64,000 nucleotides of DNA, taken from the NCBI GenBank assembly GCA_965249615.1, contig CBDFMI010000005.1, positions 1-64,000 on the forward strand, in the 5' to 3' direction. Of this stretch, positions 35,582 through 44,963 are shown piece after piece. The DNA comes from G963555815 sp965249615 [NCBI: bacterium]. Its GTDB lineage: Bacteria > UBA8248 > JACPRG01. A program made the translations under genes and the position numbers. The first letter of the stretch is position 1; the number at the start of each line of letters is the position of its first letter. The notes under the pieces are model-generated. The model was not told the DNA's origin and made no database searches. It saw only the letters and a program-made list of their open reading frames with translations.

Positions 35582-36880
35582 TTAGGCTCGGGGCTCTGGC
35601 GTGATCGCAAATTTTAGCCGCCGATGAGCCTTGCGAAGGGCCTTTTCGACCTGCTCAGAATTCTCACCGCGGGCGAAGAGGAAGCCGAGGTATTTGCCCC
35701 CCTCCGGAAGCGGCACCACGTGTTCTCCGGGCCTCAGGCTGATGGTGATCTCCTCAATCCCCGCAACACTCTCGGCCTTCCCAAGGCCCCGGACTTCTTT
35801 CAGAACCCCAGCGCGGGGGATGGGGATCATCATCACCCCCGCGGCTTGCCCCTCGCGCTCGAGGGAATCTAGCTTCATTCCCATCGCATGTCGCAGGATC
35901 AACTCCTCCAGTGAGAGGCCGGTCCCGAAGCGAAGCGTCCGCGAACATAGACCGCCGATGGACCGTGCCGCGACCTCGATGACCCAGGGCCCCTGTTCGT
36001 TTACCCGAAATTCGGCGTGAACGGGCCCCTCCTGCAGTCCGAGGGCCTTCACCGCCTGGGCCGCGGAGGCCGCAATCTCTTCCTGTACGGCGGCGGGAAA
36101 CCGAGACGGCGTGATATACAAGGTCTCTTCGAAGAAGGGTCCGTCCAGGGGGTCTGGCTTGTCGAAAAGTGCCAGGACCTTGAGATGGCCATTTGAGAGA
36201 AGTCCTTCCAGGGCCACCTCCGCGCCGGGCATAAAAGTCTCGACCAGGATCTGACGCGCTGCAGCCCCTCCCCGGGTTTCGACTTCCGGCGTGCGAAGTA
36301 TCTCGGCGATTCGACAAAAAGCTTCAACGAACTGGGTCCTGTCGTTGGCCCGGATCACACCCCGGCTGGCTGCCAGAAAAAGCGGTTTGAGGACACAGGG
36401 ATAGCCCGTGCGGGGTGTCACATTGTCGGGGGCATCATCGGTAGAGAGGATTTCGAACTGGGGGGAGGGCAAGCCGGCCTCTGCCAGCGTCTTGCGAAAA
36501 AGGTGTTTGTTGCGTGCCGTGGCGACTGACTGCACCGAGTTGTGGGGCAGTGAGAGCGCTGCCGAGGCCATCGCCGCCAGAATGGTGGTGTCGTCGTCGG
36601 ACGGCACCACGGCACTGATCGGGCGCTCCTTCGCGAATTCGACGATGGCCTGCGTCGCCTCCTCAGGGTTCAGGAAATTCAGGGTAAGCGTTCGACCTGG
36701 CGAGAGCTCTGACAGGGCCTGGGGAAGCTCAGATCCCACTACGACTTGCACGCCCAGCCGCCGCGCCGCCTCAATGAATGCATTTGTGCGGTAGGTCCTG
36801 GTGGCCATGAGAAGAAGGAGACATCCCTCCTTCCCCAATCGCGTTTTCTCTGGAGGCATTGAAGGGGCCGTCTGTCTCAT
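35582..36880 (-). CDS. ATP-grasp ligase (amino-acid ligase/carboxylate-amine type)
   Basis: A 432-residue protein with ATP-grasp landmarks: an N-terminal nucleotide-fold domain (LLLLMATRTYRTNAFIEAARRLG), NKHLFRKTLAEAGLPSP, the ATP-binding CVLKPLFLAASRGV, an acidic metal region (VHAEFRVNEQGPWVIEVAAR, Glu-x-Asn-like EVAAR) and a C-terminal cap. Such enzymes join a carboxylate to an amine through an acyl phosphate; the layout resembles BacD-like amino-acid ligases. The start at 36880 has no clear ribosome-binding site; ATG 36859 is an alternative. No pathway genes flank it, so substrate and product are unknown. Confidence 0.75.
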   Translation of the reverse strand: MRQTAPSMPPEKTRLGKEGCLLLLMATRTYRTNAFIEAARRLGVQVVVGSELPQALSELSPGRTLTLNFLNPEEATQAIVEFAKERPISAVVPSDDDTTILAAMASAALSLPHNSVQSVATARNKHLFRKTLAEAGLPSPQFEILSTDDAPDNVTPRTGYPCVLKPLFLAASRGVIRANDRTQFVEAFCRIAEILRTPEVETRGGAAARQILVETFMPGAEVALEGLLSNGHLKVLALFDKPDPLDGPFFEETLYITPSRFPAAVQEEIAASAAQAVKALGLQEGPVHAEFRVNEQGPWVIEVAARSIGGLCSRTLRFGTGLSLEELILRHAMGMKLDSLEREGQAAGVMMIPIPRAGVLKEVRGLGKAESVAGIEEITISLRPGEHVVPLPEGGKYLGFLFARGENSEQVEKALRKAHRRLKFAITPEPRA

Positions 36881-37130
36881 CGTTGGTCAGATGGTTCCGA
36901 GGGAGAGGACTTCCCCTTGTGAGAGGTCAACCTGCTAAGGGGCGAGCTCGGGACGATGAAGCCCGGTCGGGTGACTGACGCCTCTGCCAATGTGTGAAGG
37001 GTCCGGGACAAGGTCCTTGCCATGGATGGAGATTAATTCCAGCTAAGCAGGCTCTTCCCAGGACAAGGAGTCCCCTCTCCGGAGAGATCCGAGGGGTGAG
37101 GCCCTGTATCGTAAGCGGGGGACCAGCCGT

Positions 37131-37655
37131 CTATCCCTTGCCGGGCTGGTAGTAGGGGTTGGTGCCTCCCCGGTGGTCCGTCACATCGACCAGCTCCTGG
37201 AGCTCGGGGGCCACTTCCTTCATCCTCGTCTCGATCCCCTGCCTCAGGGTGACGTCCACCATGCCGCATCCCTGGCAGCCACCGCCGAGTTGCACGTAGG
37301 CCACCTTGTCCTTGACGTCGAGGAGTTGCACGTGACCTCCGTGCGCTGCCACGGCAGGGTTGATCTCCTCCTCCAGCAGCACCTGAAGTGTCGTCGCCAT
37401 GGACGTGTCTCCGCCCGGGCTACCGGCGGCCACGGCCTGTGACGTGTCTCCGCTCGGGTTACTGGCGGCCATGGCCTTCACGGAGCCTATCTCCTGTCCA
37501 ATTTCATCAATCCGTTCGTCAGTCCTTGAGGCCATGCTGGAGAGGCGCTCTTCGACGGTGTCGAGAGAGCGTTGGACGCGGCGAAGGCGCGAGTTTGTCC
37601 GATAAAACAGAACTGCCACGACAAGAACCGCGACAATCCAGGCAACGATTACCAT
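37131..37655 (-). CDS. Membrane-anchored NifU-like (NFU) iron-sulfur scaffold protein
   Basis: ATG 37655 follows GGGAGGGAAAGACCC. A membrane helix (residues 1-18, MVIVAWIVAVLVVAVLFY) is followed by a coiled coil (about 25-60), a Gly/Ser linker made of a 13-residue repeat (AVAAGSPGGDTS and AMAASNPSGDTS), and a C-terminal NFU domain (about 88-155). Its CxxC is LGGGCQGCGMVDVTL (Cys127, Cys130), the site where NFU proteins hold a [4Fe-4S] cluster. NFU proteins pass clusters to target enzymes. Fusion to a membrane anchor is unusual and suggests delivery at the membrane. Confidence 0.8.
   Translation of the reverse strand: MVIVAWIVAVLVVAVLFYRTNSRLRRVQRSLDTVEERLSSMASRTDERIDEIGQEIGSVKAMAASNPSGDTSQAVAAGSPGGDTSMATTLQVLLEEEINPAVAAHGGHVQLLDVKDKVAYVQLGGGCQGCGMVDVTLRQGIETRMKEVAPELQELVDVTDHRGGTNPYYQPGKG
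37402..37479. repeat. 39-nt tandem repeat inside the NFU gene
   Basis: Two 39-base units, each beginning GACGTGTCTCCGC (37402 and 37441), encode the 13-residue linker repeat. In-frame copy-number change would alter linker length without breaking the protein. Confidence 0.75.
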
Positions 37656-37782
37656 GGGTCTTTCCCTCCCTGTCTCAATAAATGTTTCCGGATCATTTTT
37701 CCCTTCTGCAAAATGGGCAACCCGCTCAAAAGACGCGCCCTGCTCTCGCATCTAAAAGGCTGATAGCCCAACCCATATTCAA

Positions 37783-37810
37783 ATTATAGCAAGAAAAGGG
37801 CGCTATGCAA
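37783..37810 (-). promoter_or_regulatory. Sigma-70 promoter for the NFU gene
   Basis: Read on the minus strand: TTGCAT (37810-37805), a 16-base spacer, TATAAT (37788-37783). The perfect -10 lies about 130 bases before the NFU start codon. Confidence 0.6.
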
Positions 37811-37876
37811 ACGGAACCTGCCACCCCCGTCCCTCTCTCATCAAAAAGGACCAGGGTGTCACAGAGGGGCTTGCCC

Positions 37877-38608
37877 CTAAGGGAGGGCGAGACCCAGAAG
37901 ATAGCACAGGGCCGTTGTCGCAAAGCCGGCACTTAAGGTCTCCAACATCCCAATCGTCTTGCCTTTCCCCGAGACAAGAGAGCGGAAGAGGCCCACCACC
38001 AAGAGACCGATTCCGCCAAGGAGAAGGGAGAGCTGAAACGACGGGGCAGACGGGGGAAGCCAGAAGGGGAACCCCACCAGGAGGGCGCCCACGAGAAAGG
38101 TGAACCCCCAGAGGAAGCCGGTCTGGGCCGGCTCGTCCAGTTTTTCTTCCACGAGGCCCAGTTCCTCCCGGACCATCCATTTCAACCACAGCTTCGGGTC
38201 CGACGTGACCCGCCGGACAATCATCTCCACCTCTTCTTCTTCAAAGCCACGTTCCCGTGTCACGAGGCGTACTTCATTCTCCTCCTTCTCGGGCTCCTCC
38301 TGAATCTCCCGGCGCTCTCGCTCAATCTGCCCTTGGAAGAACTGACGTCGGGCCCGGGCAGCTTGATAGCCGCCGACTCCAACGGCCAGCGTGGCCGCAG
38401 CCATCAGGACGCCAAGGACGCGAGCCATCAGGGGCCCTTCAACGGCGGCGGCGGTGAGGCCCGCGCCAAAGGCGAGGGTTGTGAGGAGGCCCGCCTGAAA
38501 GCCCGCCATCGCCAGTCGCATGTGCCGCCCTTGGGGGGTGTGCCAGAGCTCATCGTGGAAATTTCGAATGAGCCGGGATTTGGCCGGCGCCGTGCCTGGC
38601 CGCGTCAT
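37877..38608 (-). CDS. VIT1/CCC1-type transmembrane metal transporter homologue
   Basis: ATG 38608 (MTRPGTAPAKSRLIRNFHDELWH) follows AAGAGGAT; ATG 38638 is an alternative. The 243-residue protein has two N-terminal membrane helices (LAMAGFQAGLLTTLAFGAGLT; VLGVLMAAATLAVGVGGYQ), a central glutamate-rich helical domain (REIQEEPEKEENEVRL, GFEEEEVEMIV, about 85-155), and three C-terminal helices. This is the layout of VIT1/CCC1 proteins, where the acidic domain gathers Fe2+ or Mn2+ for transport. It is next to the NFU gene on the same strand, so an iron role is plausible but inferred. Confidence 0.7.
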   Translation of the reverse strand: MTRPGTAPAKSRLIRNFHDELWHTPQGRHMRLAMAGFQAGLLTTLAFGAGLTAAAVEGPLMARVLGVLMAAATLAVGVGGYQAARARRQFFQGQIERERREIQEEPEKEENEVRLVTRERGFEEEEVEMIVRRVTSDPKLWLKWMVREELGLVEEKLDEPAQTGFLWGFTFLVGALLVGFPFWLPPSAPSFQLSLLLGGIGLLVVGLFRSLVSGKGKTIGMLETLSAGFATTALCYLLGLALP

Positions 38609-38702
38609 ATCCTCTTTTCTCCCTTCGTGAAGGCACATCGGACGGGCCTTTTATGTCTGCTTGGATAGTGGAGCATCGTGCCCTGAAAAATTCAACAGGT
38701 AT

Positions 38703-38730
38703 TTGGACAGGAAGCACTCTGAGGTAGAAT
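38703..38730 (+). promoter_or_regulatory. Probable promoter for the 124-aa membrane protein
   Basis: TTGGAC (38703-38708), a 16-base spacer and TAGAAT (38725-38730) lie 66 bases before the ATG at 38796. Confidence 0.5.
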
Positions 38731-38795
38731 ATAGGGGTTGTTCCCTGGCCGGCGAAGCGTGAGCAGCGTGAACAGAATATCTAGGAATCCTTTTC

Positions 38796-39170
38796 ATGCC
38801 CACCTTTGATTTCAACTATCTCTTCTCGTCCACCCAGTTCGCCATCTTTATCTTCTTCATCGTTATCGCTTTCAACTGCATCTTCTGGATCGTGGACAGC
38901 CTGAGGGGGCGTCCGCCATTTCCCCAGTACGCCCCTCCTTCACTCCCTGTTGTCTTATTGGGTTTGGGGCTTGGCTTTGTGCCCGCTCTCCCCATCAGCT
39001 TTGTGTCTCACTTTATTCTCAACCTGTTAAATACCTTTCATTTCCTCATCCGAGTTCCCTTGAAGATCGCGATCTTTGTCGCCACCTCCCTCCTCGTCTT
39101 TCTTGTGATGGATCTCGTTGTGGTTGGCATCGACCGGCTGGTCAGGGGCCGCCGGCTCGAGGGCCATTGA
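38796..39170 (+). CDS. Hypothetical membrane protein, 124 aa
   Basis: Three likely membrane helices: FAIFIFFIVIAFNCIFWIV (about residues 15-33), PVVLLGLGLGFVPALPISF (about 50-68) and KIAIFVATSLLVFLVMDLVV (about 90-110), separated by short loops, with a basic end (RLVRGRRLEGH). No family recognised. It stands alone with its own promoter candidate upstream of the RND pump operon. Confidence 0.65.
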   Translation: MPTFDFNYLFSSTQFAIFIFFIVIAFNCIFWIVDSLRGRPPFPQYAPPSLPVVLLGLGLGFVPALPISFVSHFILNLLNTFHFLIRVPLKIAIFVATSLLVFLVMDLVVVGIDRLVRGRRLEGH

Positions 39171-39237
39171 CCTTCGGTCAAACGGCAACCGCCAGGCGCC
39201 TGGAAAAACCTCGATCGACTCCGACCCAGGGCCTACA

Positions 39238-39265
39238 TTGACACCGTGAAGAAGAGGTCTATAAA
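39238..39265 (+). promoter_or_regulatory. Promoter of the RND efflux operon
   Basis: TTGACA (39238-39243), a 16-base spacer and TATAAA (39260-39265) lie 50 bases before the adaptor ATG, which itself has AGGAG nine bases upstream. Confidence 0.6.
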
Positions 39266-39314
39266 GTAAAAAAGCGCGTAGGAGGGTGTTTTTCAAGTAA
39301 AGGAGTTGATTTGA

Positions 39315-40643
39315 ATGCGCCTTAAGGGCATCGGGTGTGCTTTTCTTTCCTTCTGGGTCCTCGTGTGGGTGACCCCTGTCTTCGGACAGGCGCCCGGGTT
39401 TCCCCCAACCTCGGTCCTGGTCAGCCCGGTTGAGGAGAGGGAGATCGGTAGCCAGATCGAGGTCATCGGCACGGTTGAGGCCCAGCTTTCAACCACCCTC
39501 AGCGCCGAGACGGCGGGGTTGGCGGAGCGTTTCGACCTGAGAGAGGGGGACTTCGTCGAGCAGGAGAAGACCCTCGTTGTCCAGCTCAAGCAGACCGACC
39601 GCGAGATCAATCTGGCCGAGGCCGACGCCTCGTACCGAAATGCCCTGGTCACGCTGGAAAAGCTCCGCCGGGGACTTCGTCCAGAAGAGATTGAGGAGCG
39701 GCGAGCCGAGCTGAATGAAAAAAAGGCCTTGATGGACAGATACGCTCGGGATCTCGAGCGGGCGGGAGAGCTTGTTCGGAGCAAGGTCATCAACCTCTCC
39801 CAATATAACCAGACTGAGAGCAATTATCTGACGGCCAAATTTCAGCACGAACGGGCCACCCAGACGCTTCGCCTGGCTGAGCTGGGACCCCGGGAAGAGG
39901 ACATCCAGGCTCAGGAGGCTGAGGTCCAGCGCCAGAAGGCCAATCTGGACCGGGTGCGGGAAGAACTCCGGAAGACGAGCCTCTATTCACCCATCTCGGG
40001 CTTTATCACGAGGAAATATGTAGAGGTGGGTCAGTGGATCGCGGCCGGAGGCCAGGTGGTCGACATCATCAACATTGATCAAGTGCTGGTGCGGACCGGC
40101 ATTCTTGAGCGGTACATCAGTGAGATCCAGGTTGGGGATCGGGCTTTGGTCACCGTGGACGCCTACCCCGATCAGACCTTTGAGGGAGAGGTTAAGCACA
40201 TCGTCCCTGAGGCCGATCTGGCGAGCCGGGCCTTCCCGGTGAAGATCGAGATTCCCAACGCCGACTACGCCCTCAAGCCAGGAATGTTCGCCCGGGTTAC
40301 GCTCTTCTATGGCCCGAAGGGGACGGCCCTTCTTGTGCCGAAAGATGCGGTCGTCAGCGAGGAGGGCCGAAGCTTCCTCTTCCTCGCCGAGGATTCCCAG
40401 GCCCGCCTCTTTGACATTGAGCCGGGCCGGGTCGTCGGCGGTTTCATTGAGATCAAAAACGGAGCCCTCTCCGAAGGGCAGCGGGTGATCGTCACGGGCA
40501 ATGAGAGTCTTCAGGATCAGTCCCCCGTCATCGTTCGGGGAGAGCGCCGGCCGGACGGAAGTGTGATCCCCGTCGCGGGAGGCGGTCCCGGACCCGGAGG
40601 AGAGACAAGCCCCCGTCCTAGGAGGCCCGCTGAAGGCGGCTGA
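39315..40643 (+). CDS. RND efflux pump periplasmic adaptor (membrane fusion protein)
   Basis: A signal peptide (MRLKGIGCAFLSFWVLVWVTPVFG, cleavage near FGQ) opens a 442-residue adaptor. Next come a barrel-sandwich strand (ETAGLAERFDLREGDFVEQ), a long alpha-hairpin coiled coil (about 100-215, heptad-rich), the second lipoyl half (SPISGFITRKYVEVGQWI), a beta-barrel and a membrane-proximal domain. It bridges the inner-membrane RND transporter to an outer-membrane channel. No TolC-like gene is in the window. The transporter gene starts 20 bases later. Confidence 0.9.
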   Translation: MRLKGIGCAFLSFWVLVWVTPVFGQAPGFPPTSVLVSPVEEREIGSQIEVIGTVEAQLSTTLSAETAGLAERFDLREGDFVEQEKTLVVQLKQTDREINLAEADASYRNALVTLEKLRRGLRPEEIEERRAELNEKKALMDRYARDLERAGELVRSKVINLSQYNQTESNYLTAKFQHERATQTLRLAELGPREEDIQAQEAEVQRQKANLDRVREELRKTSLYSPISGFITRKYVEVGQWIAAGGQVVDIINIDQVLVRTGILERYISEIQVGDRALVTVDAYPDQTFEGEVKHIVPEADLASRAFPVKIEIPNADYALKPGMFARVTLFYGPKGTALLVPKDAVVSEEGRSFLFLAEDSQARLFDIEPGRVVGGFIEIKNGALSEGQRVIVTGNESLQDQSPVIVRGERRPDGSVIPVAGGGPGPGGETSPRPRRPAEGG

Positions 40644-40663
40644 CGCCTCGCTTAGAATCCCCT

Positions 40664-43600
40664 ATGAAATTCATTGAATTCTGCGTCCGGTATCCCGTCA
40701 CCGTCATCTGTGGGGCCTTGCTGGCCGTTCTCTTTGGCGGTGTCTCCCTCCTTCGCATTCCTGTCCAGATGACCCCGACAGTGGAGCGCCCTGAGATCTC
40801 AGTGGAGACGACCTACCGGGGCGCGGCGCCCCTCGAGGTGGAGCAGGAGGTGACGGACCGCGAGGAAGAGAGGCTGAACTCGGTGGAAAGCCTTCTGGAG
40901 GTCACCTCCACCTCCGCCGAGGGCAAGAGCACCATCGTCCTCACCTTCGACTGGGGGGTGAACAAGGACGTGGCCCGTCTGGACGTGGCGGAGAAGATGG
41001 GGCTGGTGAAGGGCCTCCCCGATGACGCCGACGAGCCCCTGATCCGCGCCGTGAACACGGACGAAGAGCAGCCCATCGCCTGGCTCATCCTCCAGACTGG
41101 CCGGGACCTCAATGAGGTCCGCCTGGAGGCCGAGGACGTCATCCAGCCCCGGCTGGAGCGGGTTCCAGGGGTAGGGGCCGTGTGGCTCTTCGGCGGCCAG
41201 GAACGGGAGGTCCAGGTCCTTCTGGACGCGAAGGCCCTGGGGGCCAGAGGTCTCAGCATCTCACAGGTTCGGGATGTCCTCCTCAGGGAAAACCGCAACA
41301 TCAAGGGAGGGCATATCGACGAGGGAAAGCGCCGGTACGTCATCCGGACGGTGGGCCAGTTCACGGACCTTCGAGAGGTTGAGAACGTCGTCCTGGCTCG
41401 CCAGGACAGCCAGACGGTCTATCTCCGGGACGTGGCGAAGATTCGCTTCGGCCACAAAGACCCCGATTTCATCGTCCGTAATTTCGGGACCCCCACCATC
41501 GGTTTCGGTGTCTTGAGAAAGAGCGGGGCGAATACGGTGGAGGTCATGGAGGGGGTCAAGAACGAGATCGCTTTCCTCAATGACCGAGTGTATCAGGGAA
41601 AGGATATCCAGCTCGTCCAGGTCTATGACGAGACCATCTACATCGACCGATCCATCCGAAATGTGCTGACGAACCTCCTCTACGGAGGCCTTCTGGCCAT
41701 TGCGGTCCTCCTCATCTTCCTGCGAAGCCCCTCCAGCACCCTCATCATCGCCTTTGCCATCCCCCTCTCCCTGGTCACCACCTTCATCTTTTTTTCCCTC
41801 TTGGGGCGCAGCCTAAACACCATCTCTCTTGCCGGCCTGGCCTTCGCCGGGGGGATTGTGGTCGACAACTCCATTGTGGTCCTGGAGAACATCTTCCGTC
41901 ACCGTCAGGAGGGGAAGGGGAGGTTCGAGGCGGCCCTTCAAGGGGCCACGGAGGTCTGGGGCGCCGTCCTCGCCTCCACCCTGACCACGCTGGCCGTTTT
42001 TCTCCCCATCCTCTTTGTCCAGGATGAGGCGGGGCAGCTCTTCCGGGATATTGCCATCTCCATCTCCGCCGCCGTGGGAATCTCCCTGATTGTTTCCCTG
42101 ACGGTTATTCCGATGCTCTCTTCTCGCATCCTCCGGGTCGGGGGGCACGCGGGAGGTGGTTTCAGACGCCTTTGGGACTGGGTGGGCCTCGGTGGGGTAG
42201 GGCGAGCCCTCCGCCGGGCCCTCCTTTTCGCCCTCGCCTGGCTCATGCGGGGGGTCGTTCGGCGAGTCGCCCTCGTCCTCCTGCTCACCCTGGGGGGGCT
42301 CGCAACCGCCTATAGCCAACTCCCGCCCCTTGATTACTTGCCCCAGGGGAACCGAAACCTCATCTTCGGTTTGGTCAAGATCCCGCCCGGGTTCAACCTG
42401 GAGCAGAAGGGACTCATCGTGAGGGAGCTGGAAGACCGGTTCGTAACCATGCCGGAGCTGAAGCGTGTCTTCTCGGCCGTCCGGCAGCAGGACCCCATTT
42501 TCGTCATCATCGTCAAAGACGAATTCGCTCGAACACCCTCCAGCATGCGGCAGGTGGTGGCGGAGCTCCGGCAGCGTTCCCAAGGGGTCGCCGGGACCTC
42601 CTTCGTCTTTCTCTCGCAGTCCTCCCTCTTTCGCCGTCGAGGGGCCTTCATCGGCGGGACGAACCTTGAGGTCAACGTGAAGGGAGACGAGCTCGAAGAG
42701 ATCCAGAGGATTTCGGAACAGATTCTATCGAGTGTCCGGCGCCTGCCCCAGGTGGGTTTTGTCAATACCAGCTTTGAACTGGGCAATCCAGAGCTCCAGG
42801 TCCGCGTGGACCGGGAGCGTGCGTCTGACCTCGGGCTCTCTGTGGACGAGATGGGATATGTGGTGGAAACCCTCGTCAAGGGGACTGAAGCCGGAAAATT
42901 CAGGGAGCGCGGCCGGGAGATCGACATCACCCTGAAGGGAGAAGATCATTCTAGCCTTCGAACGCAAGACCTCGGCGCCTTCCTCCTCTATACCCCTGCG
43001 GGCCGGCCCATCCAGGTCTCCGACGTCGCCCAAATCCGACCGGCCTCGGGGCCGACCAAGGTCGATCACACCGATCTCGACCGTTCTATCAGGCTGACGG
43101 TGAATATCCAGGGGAATATCCCCATGGAGACGGCCATCCAAGAGATTGAGCAGGAGGTGGTGGGCCCTATCCGAAGCCAGCTGCCCCTGGGCTACACCAT
43201 TGATGTCTCAGGCCAGGCCAAAGACCTCTTTCTGACCTGGAACGCCCTGAAATGGTCCTTCCTCCTCGCCCTCATCATCATCTATCTTCTGATGGCCTCC
43301 CTCTTTGAGTCTTTCATCTTCCCTTTCATCATCATGTTCAGCGTCCCGTTGGCCCTGACAGGCGGAGTGCTGGCCGTCAAGCTGGCCAACGTTGTGGAGC
43401 AGACCGTCAAGCTGGACGTCCTCACCATGCTGGGCTTTTTCATCCTGGCGGGGATTGTGGTGAACAATGCCATCCTTCTCGTCCACCAGGCCCTGAACCT
43501 GATGCGGGAGGGGATGCCCCACCGGGAGGCCATCCTGGAGAGCGCCCGGACCCGCTTCCGCCCCATCTTTATGACCACCGCCACGACGGTTTTCGGGATG

Positions 43601-43780
43601 CTCCCCCTCGTCGTGAGGCCCGGCGCCGGCTCTGAGCTTTATCGGGGTCTTGGGGCCGCCATCCTGGGGGGTCTTTCCCTCTCTGCCCTCTTCACCCTCC
43701 TCCTGGTCCCCACGCTCTTCTCCCTGTGGCTGGACTTCAAAGAAGGGATGAGAACGCGCCTGGGGAAGGCGAATCCCTGA
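40664..43780 (+). CDS. RND-family multidrug efflux transporter
   Basis: A 1038-residue, twelve-helix RND transporter: N-terminal helix (VRYPVTVICGALLAVLFGGV), first periplasmic loop with RIPVQMTPTVERPEISVETTY, six-helix bundle, second loop, six more helices. In TM4, where AcrB has two Asp, this protein reads GIVVDNSIVVLENI (Asp-Asn), keeping only one acidic residue. The last helices show NNAILLVHQ and RFRPIFMTTATTV. It exports substrates using the proton gradient together with the adaptor upstream. Substrate class (drug versus other) cannot be told from sequence by eye. Confidence 0.93.
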   Translation: MKFIEFCVRYPVTVICGALLAVLFGGVSLLRIPVQMTPTVERPEISVETTYRGAAPLEVEQEVTDREEERLNSVESLLEVTSTSAEGKSTIVLTFDWGVNKDVARLDVAEKMGLVKGLPDDADEPLIRAVNTDEEQPIAWLILQTGRDLNEVRLEAEDVIQPRLERVPGVGAVWLFGGQEREVQVLLDAKALGARGLSISQVRDVLLRENRNIKGGHIDEGKRRYVIRTVGQFTDLREVENVVLARQDSQTVYLRDVAKIRFGHKDPDFIVRNFGTPTIGFGVLRKSGANTVEVMEGVKNEIAFLNDRVYQGKDIQLVQVYDETIYIDRSIRNVLTNLLYGGLLAIAVLLIFLRSPSSTLIIAFAIPLSLVTTFIFFSLLGRSLNTISLAGLAFAGGIVVDNSIVVLENIFRHRQEGKGRFEAALQGATEVWGAVLASTLTTLAVFLPILFVQDEAGQLFRDIAISISAAVGISLIVSLTVIPMLSSRILRVGGHAGGGFRRLWDWVGLGGVGRALRRALLFALAWLMRGVVRRVALVLLLTLGGLATAYSQLPPLDYLPQGNRNLIFGLVKIPPGFNLEQKGLIVRELEDRFVTMPELKRVFSAVRQQDPIFVIIVKDEFARTPSSMRQVVAELRQRSQGVAGTSFVFLSQSSLFRRRGAFIGGTNLEVNVKGDELEEIQRISEQILSSVRRLPQVGFVNTSFELGNPELQVRVDRERASDLGLSVDEMGYVVETLVKGTEAGKFRERGREIDITLKGEDHSSLRTQDLGAFLLYTPAGRPIQVSDVAQIRPASGPTKVDHTDLDRSIRLTVNIQGNIPMETAIQEIEQEVVGPIRSQLPLGYTIDVSGQAKDLFLTWNALKWSFLLALIIIYLLMASLFESFIFPFIIMFSVPLALTGGVLAVKLANVVEQTVKLDVLTMLGFFILAGIVVNNAILLVHQALNLMREGMPHREAILESARTRFRPIFMTTATTVFGMLPLVVRPGAGSELYRGLGAAILGGLSLSALFTLLLVPTLFSLWLDFKEGMRTRLGKANP

Positions 43781-43862
43781 GAAGGGTTCCTTCTGCGAGT
43801 TTCGAAAAAAGAGGGGGTTTGGGGAAGTTGATTCGGTTTCCCGATAAATCTAAAGTATTACT

Positions 43863-44921
43863 TTAGGTAGTCTCTGCCCCGGTCAGTATTTTCTGGGCCT
43901 CGGGGGAATCGAGCTCGATCCCCTTGAAAGCCATGGGGGGCTCTTCCACTCCAAAATTCTTGTTCCGGAGCTCCTCCACCTGACGGAGTTCCGGGTCGGT
44001 CAGCTCAGGGGTGTCGGAGGCCGCGGCGAACTCCAAGAGCTGCTCCTCATCGTAGATATTGGGCAGGGTAGAGATCATCGTGGGGTCGGCCAGGATCCAT
44101 TGGAGGGCCGCCTGCCCGAGGGTTCTTTTTCCCCCCTTGGTCAGAAATTTCAGGGTCTCAATCTTTTTCAGGCCATTGATGAGCCAGGACCGGGGCCGGT
44201 GCCTTCGGTGGTCCTTGGGGCCGAAGACCGTGTCCTCTGTGTATTTGCCCTCCAGCATCCCTGAGGAGTGGGGGACACGGACCAGGAACCCGGTCTTGTC
44301 CTCGTCCCGGGCCACCTGGGCGAAGACGTTCCCCGGATACTGTTCGAGAAGGTTGTAGATGATCTGAATAGAGGGGATCTCTCGTTCCCGAATGGCCGCG
44401 ACCCCTTCGGCGTGCCAGCCGATGGCGGGCCCCAGGGCGACGCCGAAATGCCGAATCTTGCCTTCGGCCTTGAGATCCTCCAACACGCCAAAGAGCTCTC
44501 CGTCCCGGACCTGCTCAAGGCGCGCGTTGTGGATCTGATAAAGGTCGATATAGTCCGTTTGAAGGCGTTTCAGACTTTGTTCACACGCGTATCGGACAAA
44601 ATCGGGCGAAAAATCCTGCGGGATCTCTTTCTGGCCGTCTCGCTTTTCACCGTGGTCATAGAAATTGTAGCCGAATTTAGTGGCGTAGACGACTTTCTCT
44701 CGGACGTCTTTTAGGGCCAGAGGCAAAAGGGCTTCGCCCCGCCCGTTTCCGTAAGTGTCGGCCGTGTCAAAGAGGGTGACACCGAGATCGTAGGCCTTTC
44801 TGAGGAGGCGCGCTCCGTCTTCGTCGCTGAAATCCCCCCACCAGCCGGTGGTAATCGTCCAGACGCCAAAGCCGACCACGGAAACCGCCAGATCCGTATT
44901 TGGGAACGTTCTATACTTCAT
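43863..44921 (-). CDS. Aldo/keto reductase
   Basis: A 352-residue TIM-barrel oxidoreductase. The catalytic tetrad can be read: Asp and Tyr in LFDTADTYGNGRGE, Lys in VYATKFGY, His in DLYQIHN. The C-terminal NADPH-binding part is LGQAALQWILADPTMISTLP. It reduces aldehydes or ketones; the in vivo substrate is unknown. It is convergent with the RND operon and followed upstream by cbiX about 40 bases away. A perfect inverted repeat CTAAAGT-ATT-ACTTTAG overlaps its stop codon (43850-43866). Confidence 0.88.
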   Translation of the reverse strand: MKYRTFPNTDLAVSVVGFGVWTITTGWWGDFSDEDGARLLRKAYDLGVTLFDTADTYGNGRGEALLPLALKDVREKVVYATKFGYNFYDHGEKRDGQKEIPQDFSPDFVRYACEQSLKRLQTDYIDLYQIHNARLEQVRDGELFGVLEDLKAEGKIRHFGVALGPAIGWHAEGVAAIREREIPSIQIIYNLLEQYPGNVFAQVARDEDKTGFLVRVPHSSGMLEGKYTEDTVFGPKDHRRHRPRSWLINGLKKIETLKFLTKGGKRTLGQAALQWILADPTMISTLPNIYDEEQLLEFAAASDTPELTDPELRQVEELRNKNFGVEEPPMAFKGIELDSPEAQKILTGAETT

Positions 44922-44963
44922 CGCCTCACCCCGTCTGACGCGACTTCCCGGGCGCTTCCCTTT

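Noticed and set aside
43850-43866. Operator at the CTAAAGT-ATT-ACTTTAG palindrome
   Set aside because: It overlaps the aldo/keto reductase stop codon between convergent genes, where a weak transcription end is more likely than an operator, and it lacks a clear T-tract.
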